A DNA stretch of 64,000 nt from Lamellibrachia columna (taxonomy: Eukaryota > Annelida > Polychaeta > Sabellida > Siboglinidae), in assembly GCA_963662155.1 (NCBI GenBank), contig OY759265.1:13799761-13863760 (forward strand), written 5' to 3'. The translations under genes were made by a program, and so were the position numbers. Shown here in pieces: positions 60,846 to 64,000 of the stretch. The notes beneath the pieces are model-generated. The model did no database searches. It had not been told where the DNA came from and saw nothing but the letters and a program-made list of their open reading frames with translations. Numbering within the stretch: the stretch's first letter is position 1; each line of letters opens with the position of its first letter.

Positions 60846-62864
60846 GAAAGAGAAACAAGAGAAACAGTTTAACTGTTTATTGGTTTATTTGTGGTTTTAC
60901 ATGCATAGTTTGTACACTCGTTGGATGAAGCTGACAAAGGCCAGTAACTAGGAGAATAGGACAGAACAGCCTATCAGTCAGAAGTTTTCTCTCTTCCTGT
61001 CATGTTTGTGCTCATTGTCTTGTCATGATCTCAGACAGATAAGTAGATCATGATCGATTCCTTGATTGGAAACATGAACCAATCAAGGATGATGAAATTG
61101 ATTAATCGGAACAACACTAATACCCACTACCCCATGCCAAAAGTAACGTGGCAAAAAACTGTTTAATCAGCTGGTGGCTGTATTACCAATAGCAGTTATT
61201 AATATGTATGGTCACAGTATTATTTTATAATGCAGGTAATATCATATTTAGTCATTACACATTGTAATAACTGTTTTAATGTGTACCTTTTTGAAGTAAT
61301 TCTTTTATGTTATATATATATATATTACATTTTATTATTATTATTATTATATCTTTTTTCTAACATAGATGTACTCATATAATTTTATAAACACAAACAG
61401 AGTGTATTTTGTACAAATGCTTTTATTCAATCTTATTCAATCTATTTCATTATAAACCATAAAAATCTTCACCCCAAATTTAATCTAGCTGGGTTCTTGG
61501 GAAGGCTGTAAGAAGACTATGCAATTCAGTTACCATAGATACATAAATGCTTCCATAGGACAAATTATAACGATACTTTTACCTTACAAAAAAGGTGAAA
61601 GTTATATATGTGCACAAAATGTTTCTTGTATAAATTATATAATGTGTGTTCCCACAAAAGACTGATTTTTCAAGCAATTAATTATATTAGTAGATTTTAT
61701 ACTTTATTCATATTTTATGTGTGATTGCCAATGTTTGTTTCTTTAAAAAATCTTATAATTAAACAGTAATATATATGTACTGTAAATCTGCTTGTCATCA
61801 TCATAACTTACAAAGAAAAACAATTTTAACCATGTGCATTGTGCAAAAAACATCAGCAGTGGATCCAGGGGGTCTTTGGGGTCTCAAGACTTAGACCCCC
61901 ATGTGCCCGTGGCAAATATTACGGTAAAGGACAAAGTATATATGCCTACATCAGAACTAGTGTCAATGTAAAAACTGAAGTATTAGCAGCCGGCTAATAT
62001 TAACCTTTCTGTAAGTAGAACAACCTCTCCCCCCCAGTTCGCAAGTAGAACGACATATGACTATGAATGACTGAGACCCCCCTGCAAACAAGCCTATAGA
62101 TCTGCCCCTGAATATATCATATCATTTTAGACAATGAGTTATCATATTCACTGGCTCAGTTGTTTGTTTTGGTCTGCTGAACAGTGTGTGTAAGGTAATA
62201 CTGTAGGCTATTAATAATATAACAACACTTATATGAAGTTGTGCATTTTAAGTGCTCTCTTCCGCAAACAACAGGAACCTTTAGGGGCACTCTCAAAATT
62301 GTAGAATTTACATGTCATGTTACTTCCATAATAATAATGATATTTAGCTTTTAATTTTAACTGCATTTCTTCGATTTGAAGTTAATTTTCTTGCAGAAAG
62401 AGATGAGTATTGATTTTTCACTCGGTGCAGACATTTTTGTAATGTAATATTGTGAAAAGGTTGTTCTTTCTCTGTTGGCAGATGCAACACATATTATTTA
62501 TTTAATACTTACATGAGCAATTTACTTCTATCCGACATCTGCCAAACATGAAATATATTTTGTACAAGGACAGGGATTCATATTGTTACAAAACAAAATA
62601 GACATTCAGACAAATTTATTTTAGACAGCTTATTCTGATGACCGCCAAACTAAAAAAACTGGTTTAACTTACCGAAAGCTCAAGGGGTATGTTGTGTTTT
62701 ATTCCTTTTTCATTATAGGATGGCTGGAGAATGACCTTTTTGTCCTTGACAATGCAGTCAATGACACTATCGTCTCCCTGCAACATAAACAGCCAGATGA
62801 AACACGTAACATAACATACCAGGGTACGGGCCAACCCTGAGTGGAGCACATCTGTAGGACAGAT
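48035..62864 (-). CDS. FRRS1: Ferric-chelate reductase 1-like gene (DOMON + cytochrome b561), 5' end not in view
   Basis: Predicted membrane protein of the DOMON-cytochrome b561 class, which moves electrons across membranes and reduces ferric iron. Ten exons joined by hand in phase encode about 348 residues to the stop. The C-terminal half of the DOMON domain has [21 protein letters not shown] and KYYVMLAYG. The b561 core of membrane helices has the four expected haem-ligand histidines in KTHGVLM, IHRSLM, QAHPPMG and DWAHFSVG. A final C-terminal helix ([20 protein letters not shown]) ends in VVD. FRRS1 proteins usually carry a reeler domain and the first half of DOMON upstream; these should lie right of 62.8 kb. 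Introns hold LINE fragments, MITEs and two minisatellites. No in-frame stop in any exon, so probably functional. Confidence 0.9.
48196..48520 (-). mobile_element. Degenerate CR1-like LINE A 3' fragment
   Basis: GCATATTCACGGTGCTAGCA, CTCTGTGAGAGAGCATACCT, TTTCTATCAATATTTTCATA and the following GATTTCCTATTACCCTCCTT match, in reverse, the final coding part of LINE A (33470-34892). Confidence 0.75.
48667..48757. repeat. (CA)n microsatellite
   Basis: About 45 perfect CA units in an FRRS1-like intron. Confidence 0.97.
49160..49870 (+). pseudogene. LINE reverse transcriptase fragment (FRRS1-like intron)
   Basis: Frames assemble into [24 protein letters not shown] text at about 49230, then [29 protein letters not shown] at about 49455-49500 and [20 protein letters not shown] (RT motif B) at about 49685-49745, with the following IDWIMKRT. 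Motif A is broken and the FADD box is not seen. KAPG..., QAGFR.GR.C.D and GVRQGC are typical of non-LTR reverse transcriptases. Several frameshifts. Confidence 0.8.
50526..50581 (-). CDS. FRRS1: FRRS1-like exon: cytoplasmic linker
   Basis: Acceptor TTGCAG, donor GTAAGT; 56 bp, phase 1 in, 0 out. Encodes [18 protein letters not shown], an acidic Ser-rich linker before the last helix. Confidence 0.8.
51627..51761 (-). CDS. FRRS1: FRRS1-like exon: b561 helix 5
   Basis: Acceptor TTGTAG, donor GTTTGT; phase 1 in and out. Encodes [20 protein letters not shown], then [20 protein letters not shown] and TSKQ. Confidence 0.92.
51825..51965. mobile_element. MITE-like repeat, copy 3
   Basis: GTGGACTCCACTTATGAGAA, CAGAATCAACCGCTTAGTAG and GGAACGGAATCATTTCCTAT match, in opposite orientation, 41585-41765. 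Confidence 0.55.
52595..52694 (-). CDS. FRRS1: FRRS1-like exon: b561 helix 4
   Basis: Acceptor TTTCAG, donor GTATGT; phase 0 in, 1 out. Encodes [20 protein letters not shown] and [13 protein letters not shown] with the fourth haem histidine. Confidence 0.92.
53248..53322 (-). CDS. FRRS1: FRRS1-like exon: b561 helix 3
   Basis: Acceptor TTTTCAG, donor GTGAGT; 75 bp, phase 0. Encodes [20 protein letters not shown], then LVIIN. HPPMG is the third haem-histidine region. A second acceptor lies 7 bp inside. Confidence 0.88.
54475..54561 (-). CDS. FRRS1: FRRS1-like exon: b561 helix 2
   Basis: Acceptor TTTCAG, phase 0 in. Encodes [20 protein letters not shown] and FVQVKDYSQ. The best donor is CAG|GCAAGT, a GC-AG intron; a GTACTG donor 4 bp on is the alternative. 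Confidence 0.88.
54744..54780. repeat. Perfect 37-bp palindrome (18-bp arms, 1-nt centre)
   Basis: TTTCCATTAACTGCATTG, one T, then its exact reverse complement. It could extrude as a cruciform or hairpin. It lies about 180 bp inside the intron flanking FRRS1-like exon 54475-54561. Confidence 0.9.
55310..55815. repeat. 21-bp minisatellite, array 1 (FRRS1-like intron)
   Basis: About 24 units of CCATCACCAAACTTGTCTTA-like 21-bp sequence, more regular from 55540 on. The period is in frame, so repeat-translated proteins appear on both strands; they are not genes. Confidence 0.93.
55843..55958 (-). CDS. FRRS1: FRRS1-like exon: b561 helix 1
   Basis: Acceptor TTGCAG, donor GTAAGT; phase 1 in, 0 out. 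Encodes [20 protein letters not shown], then [19 protein letters not shown] 21-bp minisatellite begins about 20 bp beyond the donor. Confidence 0.95.
56535..56605 (+). mobile_element. SINE-like repeat tail
   Basis: AAGTGCTTTGAGCAGTCCCA, GGACTGGATACAGTGCTATA and a T-rich end match the tails at 13889-13960 and 59020-59075. Confidence 0.55.
57680..58330 (+). pseudogene. LINE C-terminal reverse transcriptase fragment (FRRS1-like intron)
   Basis: [20 protein letters not shown] and [14 protein letters not shown] match the region after the FADD box (..L..F..A...LGL.IN..KT). In further frames HFPYIGSHLF-like text, [19 protein letters not shown] and [20 protein letters not shown] follow to a stop at 58314. 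Frameshifts near 57880 and 58010. It may be the distant 3' part of the same family as 49160-49870. Confidence 0.78.
58370..58760. repeat. 21-bp minisatellite, array 2 (FRRS1-like intron)
   Basis: About 18 units of the same 21-bp repeat as 55310-55815 (CCATCACCAAACTTGTCTTA), directly after the LINE fragment. Confidence 0.93.
58835..59075 (+). mobile_element. SINE-like repeat copy in FRRS1-like intron
   Basis: TTCAGTTCACTCAACTGTAT, GGCTGAATGCTTCCCAGAGA and AAAGCGCTCTGAATAGTCCT match, in reverse complement, the copies at 13889-14080 and 26475-26720. Ends in the tail CGCCCTTTATAAGAAC. Confidence 0.65.
59150..59269 (-). CDS. FRRS1: FRRS1-like exon: linker into cytochrome b561
   Basis: Acceptor TATATAG, donor GTAGGT; phase 1 in and out. 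Encodes [20 protein letters not shown] and ends RRSVLHKTH, giving the first b561 histidine (KTHG across the junction). Confidence 0.85.
59403..59476. repeat. (ACTAT)n microsatellite
   Basis: About 14 imperfect ACTAT units. Confidence 0.85.
59997..60069. repeat. 19-bp tandem repeat, four copies
   Basis: Four units of ACTGCACTAGTAATGGGCC with single changes. Confidence 0.9.
60436..60595 (-). CDS. FRRS1: FRRS1-like exon: end of DOMON domain
   Basis: Acceptor TTTCAG, donor GTACTC; phase 0 in, 1 out. Encodes [37 protein letters not shown] and [13 protein letters not shown], matching the LxCxFxR..xVPG and YY.ML.G strands of FRRS1 DOMON domains. Confidence 0.9.
60752..60842. repeat. (TA)n microsatellite
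   Basis: About 45 perfect TA units in an FRRS1-like intron. Confidence 0.97.
60843..61855. other. Intronic AT-rich DNA, no recognised feature
   Basis: Only short simple runs (TATATATA and TTATTATTATTA near 61310-61350). No conserved exon recognised. Confidence 0.45.
61856..62112. mobile_element. hAT-type MITE-like element
   Basis: Left end CAGCAGTGGATCCAGGGGG and right end CTATAGATCTGCCCCTGAAT form an imperfect inverted pair (GGATC/GATC with GGGG/CCCC) around 257 bp with no gene. CAGTGG..GGATC is a common end of animal hAT non-autonomous elements. A target duplication was not confirmed. Confidence 0.5.
62673..62777 (-). CDS. FRRS1: FRRS1-like exon: DOMON motif GDDSVIDC
   Basis: Acceptor TTGCAG, donor GTAAGT; 105 bp, phase 0. 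Encodes [20 protein letters not shown] and ends PLELS. GDDSV..C is the DOMON signature. Confidence 0.85.
62820..62864 (-). CDS. FRRS1: Candidate FRRS1-like exon (15 codons)
   Basis: Bounded by CTACAG and GTATGT; 45 bp, phase 0 in and out, so it would join the next exon in frame ([15 protein letters not shown] before GDDSV). DOMON domains usually have G(F/L).. just before MGDD, and GLARTL-GDD could fit. The intron after it would be only 42 bp, which makes the call doubtful. Confidence 0.3.
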
Positions 62865-62979
62865 CTGTAGTAACAGAAATCCATAAGACTGTAAATGAAC
62901 CCATAAAATTATTATCTACATCTACTGGTTTGCTGCTCATGCCCAAAAGGAGCTTGCAATGCAAACTGGGATACATTGA

Positions 62980-63837
62980 TTGGATCTCGCGAGACGTTTG
63001 AGCAGCTGACTGCGCACAGTTAAGATATTAACACGAGTTGCTCTTTGGATATACTTTGAACTCATAACCTGTTTAAGTCTGAGTTGGCACCTACAGTGAA
63101 AAAACAAGATGTCGGTAAACCAATCTATAATCACAACAACCTTTATAATTATGCAAGTTTTGGGACATAATGGTATTTTATTTGGGAGAAAAGGTAAACT
63201 GAACTGCAAGGTTATTTTTATCCAAAGATTGTTCTTATTTTTATTAAATCAATATATTCATTCAATCAACACATTTCTTCCCATTGTCTTCGAGCTATCC
63301 CAGTTGATGTCATCAATTGTAAGATTTCTTGGTTATTTTGTTGTTTCTGGTGTATTTTGTTCTAGTTCAATGACATTGCTTTTTTTGCTTTTGTTTGTAT
63401 TGAAACTGAGTTGTTTCAGTGGAATATTTCTTGGCACTTGCCAAGATACCAAAGCAACACGAATTCATGATGTCATACATCTGCAATCGCATACCATGCT
63501 TTTATCCATTGAGAATCCGATCGACACATATCCGCTCGCTTTGGCTGTAATCGCAAATTTGAGGGTGTCTTCGGTTGTTCCTTTTGACCACATGGCGGCG
63601 ACATCACAGCTGTCACCTGTGCAACCATTTGGTTGTCGTAGACATCCGGCCGAAACGCCACAACCACTCAGGTCAATCTGTCAACAACGGATTGAGATAA
63701 ATGTACAAAATGAACAAATAAAAAGGTTATGTTTACTGAGAACTGACAAACTTCCCATAAATACTGATTTGATCAGTGGCGCATTTGGGGGATTGGACAT
63801 TTGGCTTACGTTTTATTTTGTATATAGCCTGTTGCAT
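62980..63837. other. Right-hand segment, no recognised exon
   Basis: If the FRRS1-like gene continues to the right, this is intron or 5' sequence. A 248-codon plus-strand open frame (63109-63855) has hydrophobic stretches but no family motif and skewed composition; I do not call it a gene. Confidence 0.35.
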
Positions 63838-63900
63838 CACTACATGGTAAGCTAATAGGTGACTAAGGTTGGCCCCCCGAAATCCTAGATATGCCCCTGG
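63838..63900. mobile_element. MITE-like element end
   Basis: CACTACATGGTAAGCTAATAGG and TTAGTCACCTATTAGCTTAC (reverse) are shared with 20996-21050. The segment ends AAATCCTAGATATGCCCCTGG, like the GATC-CCCCTG ends elsewhere. Confidence 0.4.
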
Positions 63901-64000
63901 GTTTGATTATATGTTCTGGTTGTTTCATTCATTTCCAAGATGTCATCGAATTGTTGCTGAGATAAACAGAATGGATCTGTAGAGGCTCAACATCCACAGG

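Noticed and set aside
63473..63667. Possible upstream FRRS1-like exon with PPCGQK
   Set aside because: No DOMON or reeler motif could be matched and no clear splice pair in phase.
63109..63855. 248-codon plus-strand open frame
   Set aside because: No recognisable motif, no splice or family support, composition typical of AT-rich random sequence; left as unassigned.

Overview
This is a window of animal nuclear DNA, not microbial. Split genes with GT-AG introns, long (CA)n, (TA)n and (GGT)n arrays, non-LTR retrotransposons, SINE-like repeats and several DNA-transposon families point to a repeat-rich invertebrate. A marine mollusc, lancelet or similar animal would fit, but the species cannot be fixed from the sequence. 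No rRNA, tRNA gene, CRISPR array or prokaryotic operon was seen.

Only two host genes could be modelled, both on the minus strand and both encoding membrane haem proteins that move electrons. (1) A NADPH oxidase 5-like gene starts at 22952 and runs leftward through ten exons to 10751. It encodes the EF-hand region, the haem-binding membrane helices and the FAD-binding motif. The C-terminal NADPH-binding lobe was not found in the remaining 10.7 kb to the left edge. (2) A ferric-chelate-reductase-1-like gene (DOMON plus cytochrome b561) runs from about 62.8 kb to its stop codon at 48035. It has ten phase-consistent exons and one further candidate; its 5' end lies beyond or near the right edge. 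All exon junctions were checked by hand for splice dinucleotides and phase.

Layout: 1-10.7 kb holds microsatellites, a decayed hAT transposase, a 1.07-kb (TG)n-based minisatellite and a decayed Mutator-like transposase. 10.7-23 kb is the NOX5-like gene, whose introns carry LINE fragments and simple repeats. 23-48 kb is a transposon field: several copies of one CR1-like LINE, a second LINE, SINE-like repeats, two decayed copies of a cysteine-rich nuclease-like family, and a nearly intact 3.25-kb MULE DNA transposon with a 10-bp target duplication. 48-63 kb is the FRRS1-like gene, with retroelement pieces and two arrays of one 21-bp minisatellite in its introns.

Most notable: (a) two decayed copies of a family whose conserved motifs occur in the order expected of a FEN1/XPG-type (PIN-like) nuclease, followed by a CXC-type cysteine cluster; in one copy the putative catalytic TDTD motif has been amplified in frame twelve times. 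(b) The MULE at 42661-45914, with a FLYWCH exon, a transposase exon interrupted only by two TAG codons, tandem-repeat inverted ends and a perfect 10-bp target duplication. (c) Repeat arrays sitting directly on or beside splice signals of both host genes.
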